Source: CAVQBP01 sp963782475 (lineage in GTDB: Bacteria; Bacteroidota; Ignavibacteria; Ignavibacteriales; Ignavibacteriaceae). From it: a DNA stretch of 64,000 nucleotides. The stretch lies in assembly GCA_963782475.1 (NCBI GenBank), contig CAWAJW010000016.1:248001-312000 (forward strand). The letters are read 5' to 3'. The notes beneath the pieces were generated by a model. That model did not search any database. It was not told where the DNA came from and worked only from the letters and a program-made list of their open reading frames with translations. A program made the position numbers and the translations under genes. Shown in pieces: positions 17,762-27,060 of this stretch (positions are counted from its first letter, which is position 1; each line of letters opens with the position of its first letter).

Positions 17762-20332
17762 ATGATGATGATTGGTAAAAACATATTGCATTATAAAATT
17801 CTTGAAAAGCTGGGAGCCGGCGGGATGGGTGTCGTTTATAAAGCTGGGGATTTAAAACTGGATAGAATAGTTGCTCTTAAATTTCTTCCGCCTTCATATT
17901 CTTATGATGAAGATATTAAGAAAAGATTTGTGCATGAAGCTAAAGCTGTCTCTAAACTTCAACATAATAACATCTGTACAATACATGAAATAAATGAAAC
18001 CGGGGATGGGCAATTATTTTTTTGTATTGATTATTATGATGGAGAATCATTAAAGGAAAAGCTTAAAAAAGGTAAACTGGGACTTAGCGAAGCACTGGAT
18101 ATTACGTTACAAATTTGTGAAGGTTTAAAGAAAGCGCATGAAAATAATATTATTCATAGAGATGTAAAGCCTGCAAATATTTTTATTACAAAAGACGGGA
18201 TAGTGAAGATTCTTGATTTCGGACTTGCAAAGGTTAAAGGCCAATCACATTTAACTCAATATGAATCCACAATCGGAACAACTGCTTATATGTCGCCGGA
18301 ACAAGCAAAAGGAGATGAAGTAGACCAGCGAACCGATATATGGTCGCTCGGGGTCGTTTTTTATGAAATGGTTTCAGGAAATCTTCCATTTAAAGGGGAA
18401 TTCGACCAGGCAATAATTTATTCAATATTAAATAAAATGCCCGATGATCTTGAGGCTCCCAGGAAAATAAAAAACTTTGCTGCTAAATGTCTTCAAAAGA
18501 AGCCGGTCAACCGTTATTATTCTATTGATGAGATCCTGGTTGAATTTAATCTATCGCCAGGCAGTTCTTTAAAAAAAGGCAGAATCCCTGTTAAGCAAAG
18601 TTTGATCGAAAAAATTAAAAGCGGTCAATCAGCATTTGTTCTAGTGCTGGTTCTAGTACTTTTTATTTCTGCTGCAGGTTGGTTCTTATTTAACAACTTA
18701 AATATTTTAATTAATAAACCGGAACCTAAACAGGTAGCCGTTCTTCCCTTTATTAATATCGGCAATAATCCGGCAAGCCAGGCTTTTTGTGACGGCCTGG
18801 TTGAAACTCTTACCAGCCAGTTGACACAATTACCCCAGTTCAATACAGCAATCCAGGTTATACCGTCATCCGAAATTCATTCAAGGCATATAACCAGTGC
18901 AAAACAAGCAGCTCAAATTTTCGGTGCTGATCTTGCCGTTACCGGAAGTATTCAAAAATATTCTGATAAAATCAGGTTAATATTAAACCTGGTAGATACA
19001 AAATCGTTGCGTCAAATCAGTTCGACAAGCAGCGATTACAGGCTATCTAATATTTATAATTTCCAGGATGATGTTGTTACTAAACTTTCACAAATCCTGG
19101 CAGTGAATCTAAAACCGGAAGAAATAGAAAAGATAAATAGAGGCGGAACAGAAAATATTGATGCTTACATTCTGTACACACAGGGGAAAGGATATTTGCA
19201 GAATTATTGGTCTGAAAAAAATATAACTAACGCAATCAGCCTTTTCCATGAAGCACTTGGGAAGGATCCTGAATATGTTTTGGCATATGCCGGCTTAACC
19301 GAAGCATATATTCAAAAATATAAATATGAAAAAAATTTAAAATACCTGGATAGTGCTTCGGTTTATAATGAAGATGCAAAAAAATTAAACGGGAATTTAA
19401 CCGTTGTTAATATTGCTTCAGGAATGATTCTGAATGAGAAAGGAGAATTCGAAAAATCTGTTTCCGAATTTAAGAAAGCAATTGAAGAAGATAAATACAA
19501 TTTTGACGGCTACAACGGTCTGGCACTCTCTTACCAATCGCTGAATCTTGATAAAAAAGCAGAACAGACTTATAAAGAAGCAATCAAGTTAAAACCTGCA
19601 TACTGGGTAGGTTATAACAAACTCGGAGTATTTTATTATACACATGGTGAGTTTAATAAAGCTCTTGAACAATTTAAAAAAGTAATAGATTTAACCCCGG
19701 ACAATACATATGGATTAAATAATCTGGGAGCTGTGTATATGTATATGGGTAAATGGTTCGAAGCAAAATCAACTTTTAATAGTGTAATTAAATTGCAGCC
19801 GGATTATTCGGCATACTCAAACCTCGGCAGTATTTATTTCTTTCATGATGAAAATTATAGAAATGCTGCAGTTATGTACCGGAAAGCTTTGAACCTGGAC
19901 AGCAGCAATTATTTAGTTTGGGGAAACCTGGCTTCTGCATATTATCAAGTGCCGGATTATAAAGATAAATCGGTTATTTACTTTAACCGGGCAATAGAAT
20001 TAGCTGAAAAGGAATTAAAATTAAACTCCCGGAATGCATCCACTCTATCTTCTTTGGCTTCTTATTATTCGATGATCGGGAATAGAGGGAAGTCGATACA
20101 ATATTTAAATAAAGCGCTTGATATGTCGCCTGGTGATATCGATGTAATTGATAAAGGGATAGTAGTAAATGAAACCTTGGGGAGACGTGTTGAAGCGCTT
20201 AAATTAACAAAGGAAATATTAGAAAAAGGATTTCCGATCTCCAAATTGGAAAAATCACCTGATCTGAAAGATATGATAAAGGATGAACGTTTTGAGGTTC
20301 TTAAAAAGAAATTCTCTAATTTATCCAAGTAA
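17762..20332 (+). CDS. Membrane Ser/Thr protein kinase with TolB-like and TPR domains, copy B
   Basis: Three ATG codons in a row (17762, 17765, 17768) make the exact start uncertain; the last aligns best with the MIG start of the paralogues. The kinase domain has the complete set of motifs (LGAGGMGVVY, ALKFL lysine, HRDVKPAN, DFG, SPEQ). A membrane helix (FVLVLVLVLFISAAGWFLF) lies near residue 295-313. The TolB-like segment (VAVLPFINIGNNPASQAFCDGL) and TPR array follow to the C-terminus. It is closely related to the kinase at 11547 along its whole length and more distant from that at 3384. The small cupredoxin-like gene follows 23 bases later. Catalysis should be intact; the signal and substrates are unknown. 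Confidence 0.9.
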   Translation: MMMIGKNILHYKILEKLGAGGMGVVYKAGDLKLDRIVALKFLPPSYSYDEDIKKRFVHEAKAVSKLQHNNICTIHEINETGDGQLFFCIDYYDGESLKEKLKKGKLGLSEALDITLQICEGLKKAHENNIIHRDVKPANIFITKDGIVKILDFGLAKVKGQSHLTQYESTIGTTAYMSPEQAKGDEVDQRTDIWSLGVVFYEMVSGNLPFKGEFDQAIIYSILNKMPDDLEAPRKIKNFAAKCLQKKPVNRYYSIDEILVEFNLSPGSSLKKGRIPVKQSLIEKIKSGQSAFVLVLVLVLFISAAGWFLFNNLNILINKPEPKQVAVLPFINIGNNPASQAFCDGLVETLTSQLTQLPQFNTAIQVIPSSEIHSRHITSAKQAAQIFGADLAVTGSIQKYSDKIRLILNLVDTKSLRQISSTSSDYRLSNIYNFQDDVVTKLSQILAVNLKPEEIEKINRGGTENIDAYILYTQGKGYLQNYWSEKNITNAISLFHEALGKDPEYVLAYAGLTEAYIQKYKYEKNLKYLDSASVYNEDAKKLNGNLTVVNIASGMILNEKGEFEKSVSEFKKAIEEDKYNFDGYNGLALSYQSLNLDKKAEQTYKEAIKLKPAYWVGYNKLGVFYYTHGEFNKALEQFKKVIDLTPDNTYGLNNLGAVYMYMGKWFEAKSTFNSVIKLQPDYSAYSNLGSIYFFHDENYRNAAVMYRKALNLDSSNYLVWGNLASAYYQVPDYKDKSVIYFNRAIELAEKELKLNSRNASTLSSLASYYSMIGNRGKSIQYLNKALDMSPGDIDVIDKGIVVNETLGRRVEALKLTKEILEKGFPISKLEKSPDLKDMIKDERFEVLKKKFSNLSK

Positions 20333-20355
20333 AAATAATAATATGTGAGGTTATA

Positions 20356-20676
20356 ATGGGAAATAGGAAAAGTGTACATGTAAAATTTTATAACAAAGAA
20401 AAAGTCTTTGTAGATAAAATTATTGCTGCTTATGATGATGTTATCTCTTGGGAAGCACATGATTCCGACATAGCAATTTTTGTTCCCGAAGCATCTGCGT
20501 TATTCGGCTCTAAGGAAAGAATATTTGATGTACCGAAAGGAAAAAATATAGAGTTAAAAGTGATTGATAAACCCAATGCAGGTGAACAGAGAAGATATTT
20601 CTATGCTATTTACCATAAAGGTGCCAGGGATTTTGCAGAAAGCAATTCTAATCCTGAAATTATAATTCAAAGCTAA
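20356..20676 (+). CDS. Small cupredoxin-like protein without copper ligands, copy B
   Basis: A 106-residue cytoplasmic beta-rich protein, divergent paralogue of the gene at 14123. Shared features are ISWEAHDSDIAIFVPE (in A, VIWKAADSDVTFFFPD), FYAIYHKGARDF and the NSNPEIIIQS end. It contains no cysteine and lacks a C-x-x-H loop, so it is unlikely to hold copper. It divides the same two gene types as in copy A, and spacing (23 and 33 bases) supports an operon. The surfaces near the DSD and NSNPEI segments are the best conserved and might bind a kinase domain or a small ligand. Confidence 0.6.
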   Translation: MGNRKSVHVKFYNKEKVFVDKIIAAYDDVISWEAHDSDIAIFVPEASALFGSKERIFDVPKGKNIELKVIDKPNAGEQRRYFYAIYHKGARDFAESNSNPEIIIQS

Positions 20677-20709
20677 AAAAATTTAATATCATATATAAAA
20701 GTTAATTAG

Positions 20710-22854
20710 ATGGCTAAATATGCAATAAAAATTAAAGAGCTTGAAGATGAAGTAAGGCGGCTTCGGGAAGCGGTTGAGGAATTAAAAGTATTAAATGAAA
20801 TTGCCGTTGCTGCAAGGAAAGCAACAAATATTGATCAGATGCTTAACATTATAGTTCAAAAATCAATTCTTGCTTTAAATGCCGAGCAGGGTTCCATACT
20901 CTTAGTCACGCAAAACCAGAACGATCCGTTTACAACCTATATTCGTAGGGATGATTCCAGTAAACTGCAGCATAAATATCATATAGGATCAAATATAACC
21001 GGGTGGGTACTGCTTAATAAAGAGCCCTTAATAATTGAAAACCTTGCAGCCGATAAACGATTTAATTCCTCCCAGGAAGAAAAGAACGAAATCCATTCGG
21101 TTTTATGCGTCCCGATGTGGTATGAAGGAAAAATTATGGGACTGATGATAGTTGTTAATAAAAAAGATAAAATGCATTTTGAAGAGAATGATCTCACTTT
21201 GCTTTCAATAATATCTGTTCAAGCAAGTCAGCTAATCAAAAATTTACAGCTCCAGGAAGAAACTTTTCAAAAAAGAAAAGAAGCTGAAAAATTACTGGAA
21301 TTAGACAGAATAAAAACGGAATTCTTTACAAATATTTCTCATGAATTTAGAACACCTTTGACTTTGATAATTGGGCCTCTTGAAAAGTTAATGAGTGACG
21401 ATCAAATTGAAAGCGTTCAGAAGCAATATAACCTGATACATAATAATGCGAAAAAACTTTTATCATTGATCAACCAGCTGCTTGATCTTTCTTCAATTGA
21501 TGCTGGAAAAATGAAGCTGGAAATTGAAGTCGTCGATTTAATCAATTTTTCAAAAGGCATCTTATCTTCTTTCCAGTCTTTAGCCGATGATAAAAATATC
21601 AAACTTGAATTTTATTCTGATAAAGAAAGTCTTGAATTGCATTTAGATAAAGATAAAATGGAAAAAATTATCAGCAATCTCTTATCTAATGCTTTAAAAT
21701 TTACAAATGTAAATGGACATATTTCTGTTTCAGTTTTTCAAAAGGATAAAATGGTTGAAATTTCTGTGGCAGATAATGGAATCGGCATCGGAGAAAATAG
21801 ATATAAAGAATATTTTCAACCGTTTTTATAAAGCAAAATCCTCTTCTATCCAGGAAGGTACCGGTATCGGGCTGGCTTTAGTAAAAGAGCTGGTCGAAAT
21901 TCACTTTGGAGCAATTTCGGTTGAAAGCAATTTGAACAGAGGGAACAAAATTTCATATCGAATTTCCGGCAGAAGAAGAGCTTATATAAAAAATTCCTGG
22001 TTGCGAATAGAAAAGCGGCTGATTTAAAGCCAAAGATGACCGGACGAAAGTTTGTAGAAAACGAAAAGGTAGAGGATGAAACAAAAATCGATGCTCCAAG
22101 AATATTGGTGGTTGAAGATAATAAAGACCTATCAAAGTTTATCAGAGAGAATATTAATAAGCAATATTCAGTTTATGAATCTTCGAATGGAAAAGAAGGA
22201 TTGGAAAAATCTTTTGAAATTATTCCTGATCTTATAATAAGTGATATTAAAATGCCTGAAATGGATGGAATAGAGCTTTGTGAAAAAATTAAAGCCGACG
22301 AAAGGACAAGTCATATTCCTGTAATACTTCTAACCGCAAGGTCAACCATGGAAAATAAAATAGAAGGATTGGAAACCGGTGCGGATGATTATATAACTAA
22401 ACCATTTAAAATTCAGGAACTTCAAATTCGTGTTAACAATTTAATTGAACAAAGGAAGAAACTCAGACAGCAGTTCAGAAAAGAATTTTTATTAGAACCA
22501 AAAGATATAAAGGTAGTTTCGTCGGATGAAAAATTTTTAACCCGTATCTTGGAAATATTGGAACAAAACTATGCAAATGAAAATTTCACATCCGATGAGT
22601 TTGCTAAAAAAGCGGGCTTAAGCCGGATGCAGCTTCACAGGAAACTGCAGGCTTTAACAGATCAAACTTCCAGTGAATTTATCAGAAATTTTCGTTTGAA
22701 AAGAGGATTAAAATTACTATCTGCTAAAAAAGGAAATATATCTGAAATTGCTTTTGAAGTTGGTTTTAGCAACCCATCTTATTTTACCGAATGCTTCAAA
22801 GGGCTCTTTGGTTATTCTCCTTCGGAATACCAGGTAAATGAAAATAAAGCTTGA
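20710..22854 (+). pseudogene. Hybrid sensor (GAF, His kinase, receiver, AraC), copy B, with three frameshifts
   Basis: A paralogue of the intact gene at 14465. GAF and HisKA (SHEFRTP) are in one frame up to the ATPase DNGIG box. An extra base near 21787 moves the frame (GTGIGLALVKELVE is read in frame 2). A second extra base in the A-run at 21947-21950 and a third near 21979-21986 return it to the original frame for the receiver (LVVEDN, ISDIKMPEMDG) and AraC region, which run to 22854. Only with all three corrections does the linker read NKFHIEFPAEEE-LYKKFLVANRKA and match copy A. Residue conservation is otherwise good, so the loss is recent or the bases are sequence errors. As written, the protein ends in the ATPase domain, while the receiver-AraC part (from the ATG at 22036) could be made separately. 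Confidence 0.85.
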
Positions 22855-23057
22855 GCAGTTAAAATTGATGTAAGATTATAATATTAATATCCCATGCAAT
22901 TCGTTGTCTAATTGATTTAAATATTTTCAAATTTTCTTGTGAGAATGAACTATTCTATATTTGTAGAACGAAATATTAATTATTCTTCCCGTTCTTTTGA
23001 ATTCCTGGAGAAATAAAAAATTTGAAATGTTTTTCTAAATCTTAACCGGGATTAATT

Positions 23058-23696
23058 TTGCCTGATTGTACAATTAAATATGAAGTATCGGTAATTTTAA
23101 CTGTTTACAACCGTGAGCTATTTTTACGGCGCAGCATTGATTCTTTAACTAACCAGATCTTTAAAAATTGGGAACTAATTGCAATTGATGATGGCAGTAC
23201 TGACAATTCATTAGATGTATTAAGATCATATGAAGAGAATTTTCCTAATATTAAAATATTACATCAGGAAAATCAAAGAATAGCTCAAAGCAGGAACAGG
23301 GGAATATTGCTCTCTTCAGGGAAATATATTACTTTTTTAGATAGTGATGATGAATATGAAAGTTCCCATTTATTCAAAAGAATCGAATACATGAATGACA
23401 ATCCTGAAGTTGATCTTCTATACGGCGGAGTAAATATTATCGGCAGTCAGTTTGTCAGAGATAAAGATAACCCTCAAAATTTTATTCATCTTTCAAACTG
23501 CTATATCGGCGGAACTTTTTTTGGCAGAAGAAAAGTTTTTATTGAATTAGGAGGTTTTAAAAATTTAGAATATAGCGAAGATTCGGATTTTATAATTAGA
23601 GCTCAAAGTAAATTTAATATTCAAAAATTTGATTCTCCTACATATATCTATCATCGTGAACTCTCAGACAGTTTAACTAATAGTTATGCCCCCTAA
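23058..23696 (+). CDS. Family 2 glycosyltransferase
   Basis: A 212-residue GT-A fold protein from a TTG start. It opens with VSVILTVYNRELFLRRSIDSL, has IAIDDGSTDNS for nucleotide-sugar binding and the metal-binding DSDDE at 95-99, and ends with an acceptor-side segment GGFKNLEYSEDSDFIIRA. There are no membrane helices. Such enzymes transfer a sugar to surface polysaccharide or lipid carriers; no other glycan genes are adjacent, so the acceptor is unknown. The stop overlaps the start of the pseudouridine synthase gene by 11 bases, an unusual partner. It is short for GT2 but the core looks complete. Confidence 0.85.
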   Translation: MPDCTIKYEVSVILTVYNRELFLRRSIDSLTNQIFKNWELIAIDDGSTDNSLDVLRSYEENFPNIKILHQENQRIAQSRNRGILLSSGKYITFLDSDDEYESSHLFKRIEYMNDNPEVDLLYGGVNIIGSQFVRDKDNPQNFIHLSNCYIGGTFFGRRKVFIELGGFKNLEYSEDSDFIIRAQSKFNIQKFDSPTYIYHRELSDSLTNSYAP

Positions 23697-24267
23697 TAAG
23701 TTAAAGTACTTTATTTTCAATAAACCATATGGAGTACTTTCCCAGTTTACTGATAAAAGCGAAAGAAAAACAGTAAAGGATTTTATTGGTTTTCCTTCAG
23801 ATATTTACCCGGTTGGAAGACTTGATATGGATAGCGAAGGGCTGCTCATCTTAACTAATGATAAGAGCTTAACTAATTTCCTATTGAATCCTGTTTTTAA
23901 ACATGAGAAGGAATACCTGGTGCAGATAGAAGGAGAACCGGGTAATTCCGATTTGAAACTATTTGAGGAAGGTCTTTTAATTGAGGGAATTAGAACTCTT
24001 CCTGCGAAAGTTGTCAGAATAAATGAACCGGATCTCTGGGAACGTATTCTTCCGATTAGGGTACGAAAAAATATACCTGTCTCCTGGCTGAATGTTGTTT
24101 TAATTGAAGGCCGGAACCGGCAAATAAGAAAAATGACTGCTAAAATTGGATTTCCAACCTTAAGATTAATTAGAATAAGAATCAAAAATATATTACTTAA
24201 TGATTTGAAGCCGGGTAAATACAGGGAATTGTCTTTGGAAGAAATAAAAATTTTAAAATTACCATAG
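23686..24267 (+). CDS. rluE: 23S rRNA pseudouridine synthase, RluE type
   Basis: A 193-residue RsuA/RluB/RluE-family enzyme that converts a uridine in rRNA to pseudouridine. The opening YFIFNKPYGVLSQF and the catalytic box YPVGRLDMDSEGLLILTND, with Asp47 as nucleophile, are canonical, as is GRNRQIRKM near residue 145. There is no N-terminal S4 domain, which favours RluE (U2457 in E. coli) over RsuA, RluB or RluF. Length matches RluE. It overlaps the glycosyltransferase gene by 11 bases. Confidence 0.85.
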   Translation: MPPNKLKYFIFNKPYGVLSQFTDKSERKTVKDFIGFPSDIYPVGRLDMDSEGLLILTNDKSLTNFLLNPVFKHEKEYLVQIEGEPGNSDLKLFEEGLLIEGIRTLPAKVVRINEPDLWERILPIRVRKNIPVSWLNVVLIEGRNRQIRKMTAKIGFPTLRLIRIRIKNILLNDLKPGKYRELSLEEIKILKLP

Positions 24268-24312
24268 AAATAATCCCCTCAATTTTATTAACGTTAAAAC
24301 AAAGGTATAAGA

Positions 24313-24367
24313 GCATAGGGAATAAGATTTAATCCTTTAAAATTAAAATCCCAATTACTCCCTATGC
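24313..24367. terminator. Probable two-way terminator between rluE and mscL
   Basis: GCATAGGGA (24313-24321) pairs with TCCCTATGC (24359-24367), with extra pairing inside, between two convergent genes. T-rich DNA lies on both outer sides but no long T run, so strength is uncertain. Confidence 0.5.
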
Positions 24368-24407
24368 AATTTTATCTTTGAACTATATCCATATCTCCGA
24401 ATGAGAT

Positions 24408-24869
24408 TTACTTGCTCTCAAGCTGTGACGTGCACATTGGGCATCGCGTTGCACTTAAGGAAATCTTCGATAAACAATAAGGACAATCTTTTGTTGTTGG
24501 TGCTTGCGGAGGTATTTCTTGTTCTTTTCTTTTAATACTGTTTATCCCTTTTATGACTATGAAAATAGAGAAAGCCACAATAAAAAAGCTTATGATATTG
24601 TTAATAAAAACTCCATAATTCATAGTTACTGCTCCGGCAGCCTGTGCTTCTGCTAATGTATTATACGGCGGAAGAGCCTTAGCACCGCTTTTTAACATGA
24701 TAAAAAGTTCCGAAAAATCTACATTACCAAGTGCTAATCCAATTGGCGGCATAATTATATCGCTTACCAAAGATTTTACAATTGTCCCGAAAGCAGCACC
24801 TATTATTATACCTACAGCCATATCAATTACATTTCCCTTTACTGCAAATTCTTTAAATTCCTTCCACAT
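24408..24869 (-). CDS. mscL: Large-conductance mechanosensitive channel MscL with a C-terminal zinc ribbon
   Basis: A 153-residue pentameric inner-membrane channel that opens under hypo-osmotic stress. The start at 24869 (MWKEFKEFAVKGNVIDMAVG) has a perfect AAAGGAGGA ribosome site; a longer reading from 24899 would run through that site. TM1 (about 12-45) has the small-residue pore helix GIIIGAAFG, and TM2 spans about 86-108. After the short charged loop comes an unusual tail with two C-x-x-C pairs, C129/C132 and C143/C146, forming a zinc-ribbon-like module where ordinary MscL ends in a helical bundle. The tail could act as a cytoplasmic assembly or redox element; this is inference. It is transcribed alone, convergent to rluE. 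Confidence 0.93.
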   Translation of the reverse strand: MWKEFKEFAVKGNVIDMAVGIIIGAAFGTIVKSLVSDIIMPPIGLALGNVDFSELFIMLKSGAKALPPYNTLAEAQAAGAVTMNYGVFINNIISFFIVAFSIFIVIKGINSIKRKEQEIPPQAPTTKDCPYCLSKISLSATRCPMCTSQLESK

Positions 24870-24927
24870 TTTATATCCTCCTTTGTTTAAAAGAACCATA
24901 GAATTAAATCATACCTGAAAAACCTTT

Positions 24928-24960
24928 TTCCAGGCAAATTAAATGATATTCCAGGCAAAT
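24928..24960. promoter_or_regulatory. Direct repeat TTCCAGGCAAAT x2, 21 bases apart
   Basis: Identical 12-mers at 24928-24939 and 24949-24960 lie in the divergent region between mscL and a lipoprotein gene. The 21-base period equals two helical turns, as expected for a tandem regulator site. The regulator and the target direction are unknown. Confidence 0.45.
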
Positions 24961-25097
24961 CATAAATACTTAAAAGTCAACAATTGAACTAAAAATGAAA
25001 GAAATATTGAAAAGTCCGAATGGCACAAATATAAATATATCAAATTAAAAAAAATTCTCGAAAAAAAATATTAATCACAAAAATAAAGGAGTTAAGA

Positions 25098-26042
25098 ATG
25101 GAAAGAAGAAGAGCATTAGTAAAGTACCTTCTGATTGTATTATCAGCAGCAATATTTATTTTGGCCGGATGCAAAAATTCACCGACCGAACCGTTGGCTT
25201 CCGAACCAGCCACAGATAAGGATGCAATGCAAAAAATTGCCGACGAAGATTCCGCCTTAGCATCATTTGATTCAAATTATAATGAAGATAATGCAATGTC
25301 TTTCATGGGAAAAATTAGCAGTTCAATTTATCCCTTAAAAGTAGGAATTAGAGTACATATTGTAAATCGGACAATGTCGACAGATATAATTGGTGATACG
25401 GCTTATGCAACTTTAACAAAAACTTACGAAGGAGTATTATTAATTTCAGCTTCTTATGATTCAGCTAAATCTTCCGCAGATACTCTTATATCAAAGCCTT
25501 TTACCTCTACTATAACAAGAAAAATAATTTTTGTAAAAATAGCGAATAGTGAATTTCCTTTAAGAAACTGGATCATAGCCGCTATATCTCTCCCTGAAGG
25601 AGGAACGAGTCACTCTGATATCAACATAACCAAAGTTACTGTTTTTCTCCCCGGCGGCGATACATTGATGATCACTTCACCAAATGATTACTTTCTAGCA
25701 AGAGGACGAGGATGGTGGAAACGAATTCCTTTTATTTCAAGAGGACATGCTGTTAAAGTACGCGTTGAATTATTCAGTGCCTATGAAGATGATGATTTTG
25801 TTACCCTAACTTACGGAGCAGATTTTAAGGGTCTGCATAGGGCAAAACAAAGATTTGAATTAGTTTCATCAACTCCGGTTGCCGGCGGTTATAACAAAGT
25901 ATACGAACAGACTTATAATTCAAATCAGTTCCCCGGATACTATCATGCAATAATAAATGCTTACCCCCGGCAGGTGATTTTCGACGATTCTGTTCCGGTG
26001 GAAAAGGAGATGTGGGGTATTCCCTATGCAGTAATGTTTTAA
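25098..26042 (+). CDS. Lipoprotein of unknown function
   Basis: A 314-residue protein with a lipoprotein signal (hydrophobic residues 10-24, LAGC lipobox) followed by a short Pro/Thr/Glu linker and a beta-rich domain. There is no recognisable enzyme motif. Segments such as ISLPEGGTSHSDINITKVTVFLPGGD suggest Ig-like or jelly-roll strands. It is the first of a run of secreted and outer-membrane genes to 29767 but has its own terminator, so it may be regulated separately. A good ribosome site (AAAGGAG) precedes the ATG. I do not recognise the family. Confidence 0.65.
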   Translation: MERRRALVKYLLIVLSAAIFILAGCKNSPTEPLASEPATDKDAMQKIADEDSALASFDSNYNEDNAMSFMGKISSSIYPLKVGIRVHIVNRTMSTDIIGDTAYATLTKTYEGVLLISASYDSAKSSADTLISKPFTSTITRKIIFVKIANSEFPLRNWIIAAISLPEGGTSHSDINITKVTVFLPGGDTLMITSPNDYFLARGRGWWKRIPFISRGHAVKVRVELFSAYEDDDFVTLTYGADFKGLHRAKQRFELVSSTPVAGGYNKVYEQTYNSNQFPGYYHAIINAYPRQVIFDDSVPVEKEMWGIPYAVMF

Positions 26043-26051
26043 TTTATGATA

Positions 26052-26079
26052 ATGCCCTGGTAAACAGGGCATTTTTTTA
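26052..26079 (+). terminator. Rho-independent terminator after the lipoprotein gene
   Basis: ATGCCCTG (26052-26059) pairs with CAGGGCAT (26065-26072), followed by seven T residues. Confidence 0.92.
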
Positions 26080-26145
26080 AAATATTTTAGAATATAATGT
26101 AATAGGAATTGATAATCTAAAGGTTCAATATTATTTTGGCTAAAA

Positions 26146-27060
26146 ATGAAAAAACAATATTTCTCATTATATGTTCTTCTTGCAGGGTTAATCTTATGCG
26201 GATGTAATAAACCGGCTCCGACGGAATTAATCCAGGATAGCCAAATAACCGAAGATCCTGTGCAGGTAGAAGTGATCACTAAAAACCTTAATGATGAATC
26301 ATACAGCAACGGCTACGATTCAACAGGAGTTGCAGATAGCCTATTTGGGCATATTAACACTATTTATGTTAGCGGTGTAAAAATCACCTCAAAGCTTGGA
26401 ACTATAAATACATCATTAGCTGAGGCGATCTTTTTCGATAAGAGCAAACCAATTTATGCTGATAATAATTTAGTCGGATACCGGACGTTGACGCCCGGGA
26501 TTATCCGGTTTAATAACTACAAAGCAAGGCTGATTCCGTTAAAAGTCAGGATTAATCGAAGCACAGCTGACTCCTCACTTGGATTAATGTATTATCTTTA
26601 CAGCGGAAGAGGAATGAGAATTGACCCGTTTAATTTTGATTACAATTCAAGTATCAGTTTCCAATTAAATCCAGTGACCGGTTCATTAGTTAGTTTTCCA
26701 ATTAATACACCTCCGGAGATAACATGCGATATCAAGGTTGAAGGTAAAAGAAGCGCCAATAACTTAAAAATTTTGCTGGAATGGAGCCACCCGGTTTCTG
26801 GTCTTAAGATCAATATAATTATCGGTGCTGTGGATAAAACAACCGGGGACACTTTTCCGCTGTACAGGTTGAGAACAAAAGATGATGGAAAATTTCTAAT
26901 TCCTGAAACTCTTGTAAACCAGATCCCTTTAGATAGATTTAATAAAATAGCCTTAACCCTTATTCGTAAATTAGAGAGATATGAAAATACTTCTGAACAC
27001 GGAAACGATCTTTACATTATATCCCAAAGTGTACATACAATAATTATCGATTCACCTTGA
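26146..27060 (+). CDS. Lipoprotein of unknown function, second in cassette
   Basis: A 304-residue protein with a lipoprotein signal peptide (LILCGC lipobox, acceptor at about residue 20) and a mainly beta body. Its N-terminal layout (CNKPAPTE linker, acidic stretch with ITEDP...NLNDESY) resembles the preceding lipoprotein (CKNSPTEP, DKDAMQKI), but similarity is not clear further on. The stop codon overlaps the TTG start of the barrel-transglutaminase gene by four bases, so the two products are probably made together and may act together at the outer membrane. No enzyme motif is visible. Confidence 0.65.
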   Translation: MKKQYFSLYVLLAGLILCGCNKPAPTELIQDSQITEDPVQVEVITKNLNDESYSNGYDSTGVADSLFGHINTIYVSGVKITSKLGTINTSLAEAIFFDKSKPIYADNNLVGYRTLTPGIIRFNNYKARLIPLKVRINRSTADSSLGLMYYLYSGRGMRIDPFNFDYNSSISFQLNPVTGSLVSFPINTPPEITCDIKVEGKRSANNLKILLEWSHPVSGLKINIIIGAVDKTTGDTFPLYRLRTKDDGKFLIPETLVNQIPLDRFNKIALTLIRKLERYENTSEHGNDLYIISQSVHTIIIDSP

